A stretch of DNA of 64,000 nucleotides, taken from assembly GCF_019856455.1 (NCBI RefSeq), contig NZ_CP082205.1, positions 372,001-436,000 on the forward strand. The letters are read 5' to 3'. Shown in pieces: positions 54,068 through 63,496 of this stretch (position 1 is the first letter of the stretch; the number at the start of each line of letters is the position of its first letter). The stretch is from Streptococcus suis. GTDB lineage: Bacteria > Bacillota > Bacilli > Lactobacillales > Streptococcaceae. The notes beneath the pieces were generated by a model. That model did no database searches, was not told where the DNA came from, and saw nothing but the letters and a program-made list of their open reading frames with translations. The position numbers and the translations under genes were made by a program.

Positions 54068-54620
54068 AATCAAAGTTCAAACCCAGCAAGTTGTGCAAGA
54101 AGTCTTAGAGCTCAGCAATCTTCAAAAGGGGCAGATATTTGTCCTTGGCTTATCATCTAGTGAGGTCATTGGTGGGCATATTGGCAAAAATTCTAGTCTG
54201 GAAGTTGGTGAGGTGGTTGTTGAAACCATCTTGGAAATCCTGGAGCCAAAAGGTATCTATCTAGCTGTCCAGGGTTGCGAACACCTCAATCGTGCCTTGG
54301 TGGTGGAGCGGGAATTGGCAATCCAGAAGGATTTGGAAATAGTCAATGTCTTACCCACCCTCCATGCAGGTGGTTCTGGGCAGTTGGCGGCCTTCAAATA
54401 TATGAAGGATCCGGTGGAAGTCGAGTTTATCACTGCACAGGCTGGTATAGACATCGGCGACACAGCTATCGGCATGCACATCAAGCACGTCCAAGTTCCG
54501 ATTCGACCTAGCCTGCGTGAAATTGGACAGGCCCATGTCACCGCTCTCGCCAGCCGACCAAAACTAATCGGCGGAGTCCGAGCAGCCTATCAGGAAGATA
54601 CCATACGGAAAGGTTCATAA
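54054..54620 (+). CDS. UPF0340 (TIGR01440) family protein
   Basis: 188 aa from ATG 54054, overlapping the S component by 14 bases. Starts [20 protein letters not shown]; the [12 protein letters not shown] and [15 protein letters not shown] segments are family hallmarks. Widely conserved in Firmicutes, function unknown. Confidence 0.88.
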   Translation: MSLDKIKVQTQQVVQEVLELSNLQKGQIFVLGLSSSEVIGGHIGKNSSLEVGEVVVETILEILEPKGIYLAVQGCEHLNRALVVERELAIQKDLEIVNVLPTLHAGGSGQLAAFKYMKDPVEVEFITAQAGIDIGDTAIGMHIKHVQVPIRPSLREIGQAHVTALASRPKLIGGVRAAYQEDTIRKGS

Positions 54621-55234
54621 TGAAAGAATTTACGGTCAAGGATTTAGTGTGGACCCGTCCACCGCGACAATTCACTATTTCAGATGAAGAAATTACCATT
54701 ACCACCCACCCCCAGACGGATTTGTGGCAGAAGACCTATTACCATTTTGTGAATGACAATGCTCCTGTTTTGCAAATGGAAACGGAGGAGGACTATTTTA
54801 CCTTTACTGTGAAGACGGATTTTGCGGGTAGTCATACTCGATTTGACCAGTGTGGAATTGTCCTTTATCAAGATTCGGAGAATTGGCTCAAGTGTTCGAT
54901 AGAGTATGAAAATGATGACTTCCAACACTTGGGAAGTGTGGTGACCAATCACGGATTTTCTGACTGGGCAACTACTGAAATCAGTTCACAAGTCAAATCC
55001 ATGTGGTTTAGGCTCAGTCGCAGGGGAGCTGATTACTGTTTTGAAAATTCCGAAGACGGTATTCATTTCAAACAAATGCGGGTTTGCCATTTTCATCAAG
55101 GGGCAGGGAAAATAGCTTTTGGGCTGTATGCCTGTTCACCAGAAAACTCCAGTTTTACAGCTCGCTTTACCAATATGGAATTGAGCGACTGCAAATGGCT
55201 GCCCCATGACGGACAAGAGCCAGATGAAATATAG
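54620..55234 (+). CDS. DUF1349 domain protein
   Basis: 204 aa, beta-sandwich of the concanavalin-like DUF1349 family: HTRFDQCGIVLYQDSENWLKC and the WFRLSRRGADYCFENSEDG segment. Starts at the A of the upstream TAATG. Cytosolic (no signal). Function unknown. Last gene of the truA operon. Confidence 0.85.
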   Translation: MKEFTVKDLVWTRPPRQFTISDEEITITTHPQTDLWQKTYYHFVNDNAPVLQMETEEDYFTFTVKTDFAGSHTRFDQCGIVLYQDSENWLKCSIEYENDDFQHLGSVVTNHGFSDWATTEISSQVKSMWFRLSRRGADYCFENSEDGIHFKQMRVCHFHQGAGKIAFGLYACSPENSSFTARFTNMELSDCKWLPHDGQEPDEI

Positions 55235-55775
55235 TGAGAGTTTTAGGTAAGTAGTAACAGAAAAATAGTTGAAACTCAGACTCTTCTAAAATCAAAATGA
55301 TCTGTAGTCAACTTGCCTTGAAGAACTCCTGCTCAATCTTCGCCTTCGTTTCCTAGGCGACTTTTGATTTTCATTGAGTGTCAGGGGGAGTGGGAAAGAA
55401 CTCGACCAAGATAAAAAGAGTTCGTCAACAAGTCCTTATTTCCAGTTGTTGAGCTGAAACAGTCTATCCCCAGACTGTTTCACTCCCACCCCCGCACAGC
55501 TCAAACTGTCTGGGAGACAGTTTGAGGTTGGAAATAGAGCGAACTTTGTTCGCAACAGTCGTAATGGGCAGATTTGGAGTGCAAAACACGAATTGCTGAG
55601 ATTTGCTTCGCAAATACTATCTCCAACCTTTAACAGTCCACTGGACTGTTAAACCCAATCAACCACTGCGCTGAGATGTTAACACGAACTCTGGGTAGTG
55701 GTCCTGGGCTTTTTGCCCAGCCTCTTTATCTTTTGAGCCAAATCCTTGCCAAGAAGTCTGGCTTATGGCATACTT
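55235..55775. other. Gene-free gap rich in hairpin repeats
   Basis: No convincing gene. Hairpins include ACAGTCT-atcccc-AGACTGT (about 55468-55487), CTCAAACTGTCT-ggg-AGACAGTTTGAG (about 55500-55526), GCGAACTTTGTTCGC, TTTAACAGTCCA-c-TGGACTGTTAAA (55629-55653, perfect) and CTGGGC-TTTTT-GCCCAG (55706-55722). ACAGTYCASTGGACTGT also occurs at 60-76, and AGTCTATCCCCAGA occurs inverted in the dnaK-dnaJ gap. Confidence 0.6.
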
Positions 55776-55798
55776 GTTCTTGTAGTTGATACAAGAAC
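55776..55798. promoter_or_regulatory. Rrf2 operator, own promoter
   Basis: GTTCTTGTA-gttga-TACAAGAAC: perfect 9-bp arms, 5-base spacer, 14 bases upstream of the rrf2 start. A matching site (56277-56293) precedes the following operon. Confidence 0.8.
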
Positions 55799-55812
55799 GG
55801 AAAGGAGACCTA

Positions 55813-56244
55813 ATGGATACAAAGTTTTCAGTAGCCCTTCATATATTGACCATGATCAGTGAGAGCAAGGAAATACTTAGCTCGCAAGCCTTGGCTGAGA
55901 GCGTTGGTACCAATGCCAGCTACATCCGCAAGGTGATTGCACTCTTGAAAAATGCAGGCTTAATCACTTCGCACCAAGGGCGATCAGGCTACCAATTGAG
56001 CAAGTCCCCTAAGAATATTAGCTTATTGGAAATCTACCTTGCGACGCAAGAAGTGGAGCATATTCGTCTATTTCAGATACACCAGAATGCCAATCTTACT
56101 TGTCCAGTTGGACAGCATATAGAAGGGGCAATGGTTCCCATCTTTTCCAGTGTTGAACAAGAACTGGAAAATCAACTCAGTCGTCAATCCTTAGATAATG
56201 TGATTGATAATCTCTATCAATCCGCACAAGAAACCCGAATCTGA
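55813..56244 (+). CDS. Rrf2-family transcriptional regulator
   Basis: 143 aa from ATG 55813 behind AAAGGAG. Winged helix: VALHILTMISESKEILSSQALAES and NASYIRKVIALLKNAGLI, then GRSGYQLSK wing. Only one Cys (LTCPVG), so an iron-sulfur cluster is unlikely; resembles the YwnA/redox-responsive branch. Represses itself and the adjoining four-gene oxidoreductase operon, judging by the shared operators. Confidence 0.88.
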   Translation: MDTKFSVALHILTMISESKEILSSQALAESVGTNASYIRKVIALLKNAGLITSHQGRSGYQLSKSPKNISLLEIYLATQEVEHIRLFQIHQNANLTCPVGQHIEGAMVPIFSSVEQELENQLSRQSLDNVIDNLYQSAQETRI

Positions 56245-56262
56245 CCTCGGTCAGATTTTATA
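56238..56262 (+). terminator. Terminator overlapping the rrf2 stop
   Basis: AATCTGACC-tc-GGTCAGATT with TTTAT after it; the stop codon TGA is inside the stem. It separates rrf2 from the operon, which has its own operator. Confidence 0.65.
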
Positions 56263-56276
56263 AATCCAAACATAGA

Positions 56277-56293
56277 CCTGTAAGTGATACAGG
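56277..56293. promoter_or_regulatory. Rrf2 operator, oxidoreductase operon
   Basis: CCTGTA-agtga-TACAGG shares the core TGTARNTGATACA with the operator in front of rrf2. Confidence 0.7.
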
Positions 56294-56321
56294 AACAAAC
56301 AAAAATAGAAAAGAGAAGAAC

Positions 56322-57323
56322 ATGAAAGCAGCACAACACACATCTTATAACAAAAACAACATCACCCTTAACCTTACAGAAATTGCTAAGCCACAAATCA
56401 AGTCTAACCAGGTCCTTGTCAAAGTGACCGCAGCAGGCGTTAATCCATTGGACAACATGATTTCACGCGGAGATGTGAAATTGATTGTCCCTTACAAATT
56501 GCCACAAACAGCTGGAAATGAGGTAGTCGGCTTGGTTGAAGAAGTCGGTGCAACTGTAACCAACTTTGCAGCAGGTGACCGTGTTTTCGGTCGTCTTCCA
56601 CTTGATAGTATCGGTGCTTTCGCTGAGTATGTAACGGTTGACGCTCAAGCTCTTGCTAAGGTTCCTGCCTACTTGACAGATGAAGAAGCGGCTGCTGTTC
56701 CTTTGACAGCCTTGACCATCATGCAGGCCCTTGATCTCATGGGTGCTGAGGCAGGCAAGACCATCTTCATCTCAGGTGGAACTGGTGGTGTCGGCGGTAT
56801 GGCTATTCCGATTGCCAAAGCCAAGGGCTTGACCGTCATTACCAACGGTGATGGGGCAAGTGCAGAGCGGGTGTTGTCACTGGGTGCAGACCAGTTTATC
56901 GATTACAAGACAGAAGATTACACCAAAACCCTTAGCAATGTTGACTATGTCTTGGACACACTTGGTGGTGCAGAAACAGAAAAACAAATGTCAATCATGA
57001 AAAAAGGTGGACAGCTGGTTTCCCTTCGTGCCATGCCAAATGGTGAATTTGCCAAACGCATGAATTTGCCAAAATGGAAACAAATCTTGTTTGGGCTAGC
57101 TGGTCGTTCATTTGACAAAATGGCTAAGAAATACGGTGTTCACTACCATTTCATTTTCGTAGAGAGCAATGGTCGTCAGCTGCAAGAAGTAGCAGACATT
57201 TTCAGTAAGCTCGAAATCAAACCGTCTATCGATACAGTTTATCCATTTGAAGAAGTTAATGCAGCACTTGATAAGGTTGCCAACGGTCGTTCACGCGGAA
57301 AAACCGTCCTCAGTTTCAACTAA
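56322..57323 (+). CDS. NADP-dependent quinone-reductase-like alcohol dehydrogenase
   Basis: 333 aa medium-chain dehydrogenase without structural zinc Cys: VKVTAAGVNPLDNMISRGD, GNEVVGLVEEVG and the nucleotide loop ISGGTGGVGGMAIPIAKAKG. Similar to quinone oxidoreductases acting on reactive carbonyls. First gene of an Rrf2-controlled operon. Confidence 0.88.
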   Translation: MKAAQHTSYNKNNITLNLTEIAKPQIKSNQVLVKVTAAGVNPLDNMISRGDVKLIVPYKLPQTAGNEVVGLVEEVGATVTNFAAGDRVFGRLPLDSIGAFAEYVTVDAQALAKVPAYLTDEEAAAVPLTALTIMQALDLMGAEAGKTIFISGGTGGVGGMAIPIAKAKGLTVITNGDGASAERVLSLGADQFIDYKTEDYTKTLSNVDYVLDTLGGAETEKQMSIMKKGGQLVSLRAMPNGEFAKRMNLPKWKQILFGLAGRSFDKMAKKYGVHYHFIFVESNGRQLQEVADIFSKLEIKPSIDTVYPFEEVNAALDKVANGRSRGKTVLSFN

Positions 57324-57348
57324 AAAATAAAATATACAGGGAAAAATC

Positions 57349-58194
57349 ATGTCATATATTACAACTAAAAACCAATACCTCACCGTTTCAAACAATAAAA
57401 TCGCCTATCGTGAGCTTAGCAAGGGCAAGTCTGACATCCCTTTGGTCATGCTGGTTCACCTAGCCGCGACCTTGGACAACTGGGATCCCAAATTGCTGGA
57501 TTTGCTAGCTGAAAAGCACCATGTGATTGTCCTAGACCTTCCTGGCGTAGGAGCTAGTCAAGGCAAGGTGGCTCCAACTATTCCAGGAAGGGCTCAGCAG
57601 GCTGTTTCCATTATCAAGGCTTTGGGTCATGAGAAAATCAATTTGCTAGGTCTGTCTATGGGTGGTTTCATTGCTCAAGAAATCGTTCGTCTGGATAGTC
57701 AGCTGGTCAACCGTTTGATTTTAGCAGGCACAGGTCCTCGTGGTGGTTTTGAAGTTGATAAGGTGACTGGAAAAACCTTCCGCTATATGCTGAAGGCTGG
57801 TTTGGAGCGTGTGGATCCAAAACGCTACATCTTCTACAATCATGATGAAGCAGGTCGTTTGGAGGCAGAAAAAGTCTTGGGTCGTATGGGGGAAAGAAGT
57901 GCTGCTCATGCAGACAAGGACATGAATGTTCCAGGATTTTTGACCCAGCTGAAAGCTATCAAACGCTGGGGAAGAGAGCCGCAAGATGACATGACCTTTA
58001 TCACCCAACCAACACTTATCGTCAACGGTGATAAGGATATGCAAGTTCCGACAGAAAATTCTTACACCATGCATGAGAAGATTAAAAATAGCCAACTGAT
58101 CATCTATCCAAATGCAGGTCACGGCTCGATCTTCCAAAATGCAGAAGAGTTCTCGAAAGCCTTACTAGCCTTTTTGGAGGAAACCAATGCCTAA
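57349..58194 (+). CDS. Alpha/beta hydrolase
   Basis: 281 aa. Nucleophile Ser in LLGLSMGGFIAQE, acid in LIVNGDKDMQVP, catalytic His in YPNAGHGSIFQN. Substrate unknown. Overlaps the SDR gene by 8 bases. Confidence 0.9.
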   Translation: MSYITTKNQYLTVSNNKIAYRELSKGKSDIPLVMLVHLAATLDNWDPKLLDLLAEKHHVIVLDLPGVGASQGKVAPTIPGRAQQAVSIIKALGHEKINLLGLSMGGFIAQEIVRLDSQLVNRLILAGTGPRGGFEVDKVTGKTFRYMLKAGLERVDPKRYIFYNHDEAGRLEAEKVLGRMGERSAAHADKDMNVPGFLTQLKAIKRWGREPQDDMTFITQPTLIVNGDKDMQVPTENSYTMHEKIKNSQLIIYPNAGHGSIFQNAEEFSKALLAFLEETNA

Positions 58195-59056
58195 AACTAT
58201 TTTAATCACAGGATCGACAGACGGAATTGGCAAACACCTAGCCATGAAACTAGCTAGTGAAGGTCATGAAGTGATCTTGCACGGACGAAATAACGAAAAG
58301 CTCCGTGTAGCCCTCAGTGATATTCAACTAAAAACAGGAAATAAAAAGATTCACGGCTATCTTGCAGATTTTTCCAAGTTAGCAGATGTCTATCGTTTCA
58401 GCCAAGAGATTAAACGAGATTTTGAGCAGATTGATGTCTTGCTAAACAATGCGGGTGCTTACTTTGGAGATGCCCGCGTGGCAACGGCAGAAAATATCGA
58501 GATGACTTTTATGCTGTCTGTCCAAGTTCCGTATATCTTGACGACGGAGTTGCTGCCCTTGCTGGAAAAAGCAGCAGGCAGGGTCATTCATACCTCTTCC
58601 TTCATGCACCATTTTGCACAAACCAGAGGCTTGGATTTTGGTTTAGAGCAGAGCTATTCTGCAGCCATGGCTTACAATAATGCCAAGCTTTACACCATTT
58701 GGCTGGCAATAGCTCAGGCAGAGGCCTTAGAAAAGCAAGGTTCATCTGTGACCGTCAATGCCTACCATCCTGGCTTGATTGCGACAAATTTGGGCAATGA
58801 TGGGGTCAAACGCAATCTGAGAAGTCGGATTCTCACCAGTCTGATGAAACCCTTTTCCAAAGATTTGGACCAAGGGATTGAAACGGGTTGCTACTTAAGC
58901 CTGTCACCAGAGGTGGCTGGAGTATCAGGTCGTTATTTTGCGGAGAAAAGGTTGGCTAAGGTCAGCTTGAAAGGATTTGATTTGGCAAAGAGCCAGGCCT
59001 TACTAGCCTATCTTGATAAGAAAATTCAAGTATTTAAGGAGAGCTACGGTGACTAA
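58187..59056 (+). CDS. Short-chain dehydrogenase/reductase
   Basis: 289 aa Rossmann enzyme: cofactor loop ITGSTDGIGKHLAM, LLNNAGAYFGD, and catalytic YNNAK after HTSSFMHH. Resembles retinol-dehydrogenase-like SDRs. Overlaps the next gene by 8 bases. Confidence 0.9.
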   Translation: MPKTILITGSTDGIGKHLAMKLASEGHEVILHGRNNEKLRVALSDIQLKTGNKKIHGYLADFSKLADVYRFSQEIKRDFEQIDVLLNNAGAYFGDARVATAENIEMTFMLSVQVPYILTTELLPLLEKAAGRVIHTSSFMHHFAQTRGLDFGLEQSYSAAMAYNNAKLYTIWLAIAQAEALEKQGSSVTVNAYHPGLIATNLGNDGVKRNLRSRILTSLMKPFSKDLDQGIETGCYLSLSPEVAGVSGRYFAEKRLAKVSLKGFDLAKSQALLAYLDKKIQVFKESYGD

Positions 59057-60260
59057 GATTTTGTTAGAAAACCTCCAACTGCCCAATGGTCAGGTCTTAG
59101 ATAATCGCTTTTTCAAATCCGCCATGAGCGAAACCCTGGCAGATAGTCAGGGAGCTCCTTCAGATGACCTGATTGCCTTATATGATTTTTGGGCCAAGCA
59201 GGGAATGGGTGTCCTAGTGACAGGTAATGTCATGGTGGACGGCCGCTACCTTGGTGAGCCAGGCAATGTGATCCTTGATTCAGACGATCATCTGGCTCAA
59301 TTTCGGAAATGGGCATCCGTTGGGAAAAAGAACGGTGTGCCTATCTGGCTCCAGCTCAATCACCCTGGCAAACAGATGTATCGGTCAATCAATCAAACTC
59401 CGATTGCACCCAGTGCCATTCCGATTTCTGGAGGCTCAGCTTCGGCCTTTCGTCCACCGAGAGAAATGACCGTGTTTGACATCAAAGAAGCTAGAGATAA
59501 ATTTATTGCAGCAGGCCTTCGGGCAAAAGCAGCAGGATTTACAGGTGTACAGTTACACGCTGCACATGGATACTTGATCAATCAATTCCTCTCGCCAGCA
59601 GATAATCAGCGGACGGACCGCTATGGTGGCAGTCTAGACAATCGCATGCGATTTTTGGTGGAAGTCTATCAAGGTCTGCGTGAAAAAGTGGGACCAGATT
59701 TTACCATCGCCTTGAAATTGAATGCTTCCGATTTTAAGGAAGAGGGCTTTGGTTTTGAAGATTGTAAGCATGTGGTGAAAACCATGTCTGACTTGGATAT
59801 TGACCTGATTGAAATTTCAGGTGGTAATTATGAGACACCTGTTTTTGGTAGTGACTATGAGAATGGTGCTGGATTTGTCACCTATGCCCTTGCCTTAGCG
59901 GATTTGACTTCTGTTCCTATTGTTTCAACAGGCGGTTTCCGAAAAGTCACCCAGATGGAGGAAGCTATCAAGGATGGTGTGTCCATGATTGGTCTTGCCA
60001 GACCCTTTGTCCTTCGTCCAAGTCTTGTCAATGATTACCGTCAAGTCGGTGATGTGCAACTGACAACGCCTCGCCTGACAACAGGTCTTCCAAAACTGGA
60101 TAAGGCCCTTGGTCCCATAATCGGTGTCAGTTATTACGAGGCCCAGATGAAACGCTTGGCCAAGGGAAAATCTGTCAAAATCAGTCGAAATGCCTGGACT
60201 TATCTTCTTCAGACCGTCAAGGCACACGGTCTGTCAGCCTTGAAACCGAGGAGGAAGTAG
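59049..60260 (+). CDS. NADH:flavin oxidoreductase, OYE family
   Basis: 403 aa from GTG 59049, 7 bases after AAGGAG; a longer frame from 59013 lies within the SDR gene. FMN TIM barrel with FFKSAMSETLADSQG, PIWLQLNHPGKQMYR, GVQLHAAHGYLINQFLSP and NQRTDRYGGS, the classic old-yellow-enzyme active site. Reduces activated double bonds or quinones. Last gene of the operon. Confidence 0.92.
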   Translation: MTKILLENLQLPNGQVLDNRFFKSAMSETLADSQGAPSDDLIALYDFWAKQGMGVLVTGNVMVDGRYLGEPGNVILDSDDHLAQFRKWASVGKKNGVPIWLQLNHPGKQMYRSINQTPIAPSAIPISGGSASAFRPPREMTVFDIKEARDKFIAAGLRAKAAGFTGVQLHAAHGYLINQFLSPADNQRTDRYGGSLDNRMRFLVEVYQGLREKVGPDFTIALKLNASDFKEEGFGFEDCKHVVKTMSDLDIDLIEISGGNYETPVFGSDYENGAGFVTYALALADLTSVPIVSTGGFRKVTQMEEAIKDGVSMIGLARPFVLRPSLVNDYRQVGDVQLTTPRLTTGLPKLDKALGPIIGVSYYEAQMKRLAKGKSVKISRNAWTYLLQTVKAHGLSALKPRRK

Positions 60261-60295
60261 AATGATGCTAATCATGACGATACTAAATTAATTTT

Positions 60296-60334
60296 AAAGC
60301 TACTTTTACAATGCGTGTAAGAGTAGCTTTATTT
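60296..60334. terminator. Terminator of Rrf2-controlled operon
   Basis: AAAGCTACTTTTACA and TGTAAGAGTAGCTTT form a 15-bp stem with one mismatch, followed by ATTTT. Confidence 0.8.
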
Positions 60335-60421
60335 TCATTATAGATATTCGATTGAGGAGAGGTTCAAGCCTAACACACTTCTCAGAGTTGTTTAACAAGT
60401 CTGATTTATCTGTTTAGTTCT

Positions 60422-60991
60422 TTACCATTCCCTTTTTTCAGCCGCCTTCCCATGCCCAAGCGTTACAGCCACTAAGGCTTCGACTGCCTGGTCCAAGTCA
60501 TAGCTAGTCTGGGTCAGCCAGTAGGAGATAAAGCTGGTGATTCCTCCAGCGAAATAGTGGATGTAGTCTAAGCGACACTGCTTTTCCCAGTTGCCGAAGT
60601 TCTGCGTCAGAGCGGAAATCATCATGGTCTGGAGCTGTTTGGAAAAATCCTCCTGCGGTAATTTCAAAAGCTGAGTGATCACCCTCCGATTGTCCTCCAC
60701 AGCGGTTAGAATATTACTGAGATAAAGTTTCTCCGCCTCAAAATTCAGTTCGGACAAGCTCTCTACGACCGGTCGGCAACTCTCCTCAATGGCAATGACG
60801 ATATCTGTGACGATGGCTTGATAGAGGTTTTCTTTCCCTTCGTAGTGCTGGTAAAAGGCATTGCGTGAGCAGTTAGCCAGTTTGCAAATGTCCGTGACAG
60901 CGATTTTTTGATATTCCTTTTCCTCTAGGAGTTGTAACATAGCAGAGCGTAAATTGTGTTCGGTCTTGATATAGCGTAAATCGTGATTCAT
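60422..60991 (-). CDS. TetR/AcrR-family regulator, divergent from flavin genes
   Basis: 189 aa from ATG 60991; a longer frame to 61036 lacks a ribosome site. HTH: KIAVTDICKLANCSRNAFYQHYEGKENLYQAI. C-terminal ligand domain is less conserved. It is divergent from the NMO/LLM pair with a perfect palindrome between, so it likely represses both directions. Confidence 0.87.
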   Translation of the reverse strand: MNHDLRYIKTEHNLRSAMLQLLEEKEYQKIAVTDICKLANCSRNAFYQHYEGKENLYQAIVTDIVIAIEESCRPVVESLSELNFEAEKLYLSNILTAVEDNRRVITQLLKLPQEDFSKQLQTMMISALTQNFGNWEKQCRLDYIHYFAGGITSFISYWLTQTSYDLDQAVEALVAVTLGHGKAAEKREW

Positions 60992-61022
60992 GATGACAGG
61001 TTTCCTCTTTTTGTAATTTAAG

Positions 61023-61045
61023 TGACAGATGTCCATTATCTGTCA
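61023..61045. promoter_or_regulatory. TetR operator
   Basis: TGACAGAT-gtccatt-ATCTGTCA, perfect 8-bp arms; an extra half-site TGACAGGT lies at 61061. Confidence 0.7.
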
Positions 61046-61108
61046 TTTGACGGATTAAAGTGACAGGTGTAACATAAAAAGTGTAACAAAATGAAATGGA
61101 GAAATCAA

Positions 61109-62078
61109 ATGACAAACCGTATCACAGAAATTTTAGGTATTGAAAAACCAATCATCCAAGGACCGCTGGCTTGGTTGACCAATGGTCGCTATGCTGGTGC
61201 GGTCAGTGCTGCTGGAGGACTTGGAGTATTGGGTGTCAGTGCTGGCCAGTCTACCGCAGCAACCACTATTGAAGAAACTGTCGAAAACATGCGCCGTGAA
61301 ATTCGTATCGCTCGTGAGTTGACCGACAAACCGATTGGATTAAATGTTTTCCCCGGAGATCCAGCAACAGATCCCTACACGCAACCTATGTTGGATCTCA
61401 TGGTAGAAGAAAAGGTTCCAGTCGTCGTCATGGTTGGTCAATTTTCTGCTGAATGGGTGTCAAGATTTCATGAAAAAGGGATCAAGGTCGTTTTTCGTGC
61501 AGAAACTCCGACTGTTGAAAATACGGAAGAAGCCATTCAAGGTGGGGCAGATATTATCGTGGCGACTGGCTTTGACGAAGGTGGAACCGTTCCTCATAAG
61601 GTTGTGGGTACCTTTTCTATTGTCCCTATGATTGTGGATGCGGCAAAAGGTCGTGTGCCTGTCATGGCGGCTGGCGGGATTGCGGATGCTCGTACGGCAC
61701 GGGCCGCTTTCGCACTCGGAGCAGAAGGACTCTTTGTCGGAACAGCCTTCATGATGAGTGAGGAGTCAATCTTAGCACAAAATATCAAAGAACAGGCTCT
61801 CTAGCGATTTGCTTCTTTACCGCACAGTCCCAGCCTACTACCGTTCATTGCCAGGAGAAATTCCAAACAAACTCTTGGAAATGAGCCAGGCTGGTGCCAG
61901 CGAAGAAGAAATTTACGAGGTCCAGCGAGGTTATCTTGGCTTGCGTGACGGTATGCTTTTCGGTGATTTGAGCAAGGGCTTCGCCTCCTTTGGTCTGGGA
62001 ATTTCTATGATTGACAAGATCGAGCCTGTGGCGGTTATCATGGACAAATTGATGAGTGGAATTGAGGACTTAGTGTAA
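61109..62078 (+). pseudogene. Nitronate monooxygenase-like gene, frameshifted
   Basis: Start ATG 61109 behind GGAG. The first 231 residues (IIQGPLAWLTNGRYAGAVSAAGGLGVLG; MAAGGIADARTARAAFALGAEG) are an FMN-dependent NMO/FabK-like barrel. TAG at 61802 ends the frame; the remaining 89 residues follow in the next frame from 61809. The break lies in a CTCTCT tract, so one inserted base or a dinucleotide slip explains it. Could be a phase-variable tract, a null mutation or a sequencing error. Confidence 0.8.
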
Positions 62079-62079
62079 G

Positions 62080-63396
62080 ATGGCAGACAAAAAACAAATG
62101 GTACTCGGCTTAGCTATGTTTGGTGCAACTGGTTCGAACTTAAAATCCTGGACGGACCCAGAAGCGAAATTGACGGAGTACCCAAACATTTCAGTGGATA
62201 TCAAGGCAGCTCAGCTGGCAGAAAAAGGCAAATTCCAATTCATGTTCTTCGGAGATTTTCCGGGAATAAAAGCTAGTGATAATGGCGACATGCAGACTAT
62301 GGGCTTGGATCCCCTCTTGATCGCTAGTATTATCAGTAGTCACACAAACCGAATTGGATTTGGAGTGACCCGAGCGACCTCCTGGTCCAATCCCTACGAG
62401 TTGGCTAGACAGTTCAAAACCTTGGATGCAGTCAGCAAGGGGCGTGCTGCTTGGAACGCAGTCACAGGAGCTAATGGGGTTAGTGCACAAGCCTACGGTG
62501 TGAATTTGAATTTTGACCGCTATGGAAAAGCCTATGAATTTATAGAGACGGTCCAACACCTTTGGTCAACTTGGGGTGAGGATGCCTTGCAGCTCAACCA
62601 TTCGACCAAGGAATTTGCAGATTATGACCAAGTTAAGACGGTAAACATCAAGGGGAATTATGTGCAGACCACCGGTACGCTACCTATTCCACCATCCAAG
62701 CAAGGCCAACCCGTCATCATTCATTCAGGTGGTTCTGAAAACAGTATCGCCTTCGCAGGTAAATATGCAGATGTATTTGTCGGTGAATTATATACCATAG
62801 AGCAAGGTCAGGCCATGCGTCAAGCGTTGCGGGATGCAGCTGTTGCTAATGGTCGGAATCCAGATGATATCAAGTTTATCGCAGGTGTTATGCCTCTGAT
62901 GGGTGCGACCAAGAAAGAAGCCATTGAACGCCATGGAACCTTCATAGATGGGAAAACGCTTCTACAACGCATTGCCTATATCGGTTATATTCTAGGAGTG
63001 GAGTTCACTCCTGCAGATATTGAGCAGCCGATTTCTTCAGCTATTTTGGACGCTGTTCAGATTACACCTTTCAGTGACCCACGAACTGAAAATGTCATTC
63101 GTGTGGCGCGTGAGGGTTGGACCCTGCGTGAAGTGGTTTACCACTCAGTGATTGACTATCACCCAACTGCAGTTGGTACTCCCAAAGATATTGCTGACTA
63201 CTTGACAGACTGGTTTGAGGCAGGTGCTGCAGATGGATTCTGGGTTATGCCCGACTCCTTTGGAGTTGATTTGCCACGCTTTGTCGATGAGGTTGTCCCA
63301 ATTCTCCAAGAACGAGGCCTTTTCCATAAGGACTATGAGGGCGAAACCTTGCGTGACCACCTCGGTCTTGATTACCAGTACGGCGTGAGAAAATAG
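62080..63396 (+). CDS. LLM-class FMN monooxygenase, NtaA/SnaA/DszA type
   Basis: 438 aa, full length. KFQFMFFGDFPGIKASDNGD, TNRIGFGVTRATSWSNPYELARQF and GRAAWNAVTGANG are hallmark segments of the NtaA/DmoA branch. Starts right after the NMO-like gene and ends before a terminator. Degrades an unknown substrate with reduced flavin. Probably controlled by the divergent TetR. Confidence 0.9.
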   Translation: MADKKQMVLGLAMFGATGSNLKSWTDPEAKLTEYPNISVDIKAAQLAEKGKFQFMFFGDFPGIKASDNGDMQTMGLDPLLIASIISSHTNRIGFGVTRATSWSNPYELARQFKTLDAVSKGRAAWNAVTGANGVSAQAYGVNLNFDRYGKAYEFIETVQHLWSTWGEDALQLNHSTKEFADYDQVKTVNIKGNYVQTTGTLPIPPSKQGQPVIIHSGGSENSIAFAGKYADVFVGELYTIEQGQAMRQALRDAAVANGRNPDDIKFIAGVMPLMGATKKEAIERHGTFIDGKTLLQRIAYIGYILGVEFTPADIEQPISSAILDAVQITPFSDPRTENVIRVAREGWTLREVVYHSVIDYHPTAVGTPKDIADYLTDWFEAGAADGFWVMPDSFGVDLPRFVDEVVPILQERGLFHKDYEGETLRDHLGLDYQYGVRK

Positions 63397-63414
63397 TTAA
63401 CTGACAACCACATA

Positions 63415-63462
63415 CAAAAAAGACTTAGAGTGACTGAACATCAGTTGTCTAAGTCTTTTTTT
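63415..63462. terminator. Bidirectional terminator
   Basis: AAAAAAGACTTAGA and TCTAAGTCTTTTTT, 14-bp complementary arms in the convergent gap. Confidence 0.88.
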
Positions 63463-63496
63463 GCTTGGTCTGGTCAAGAACGTTGACAAGCTTGCC

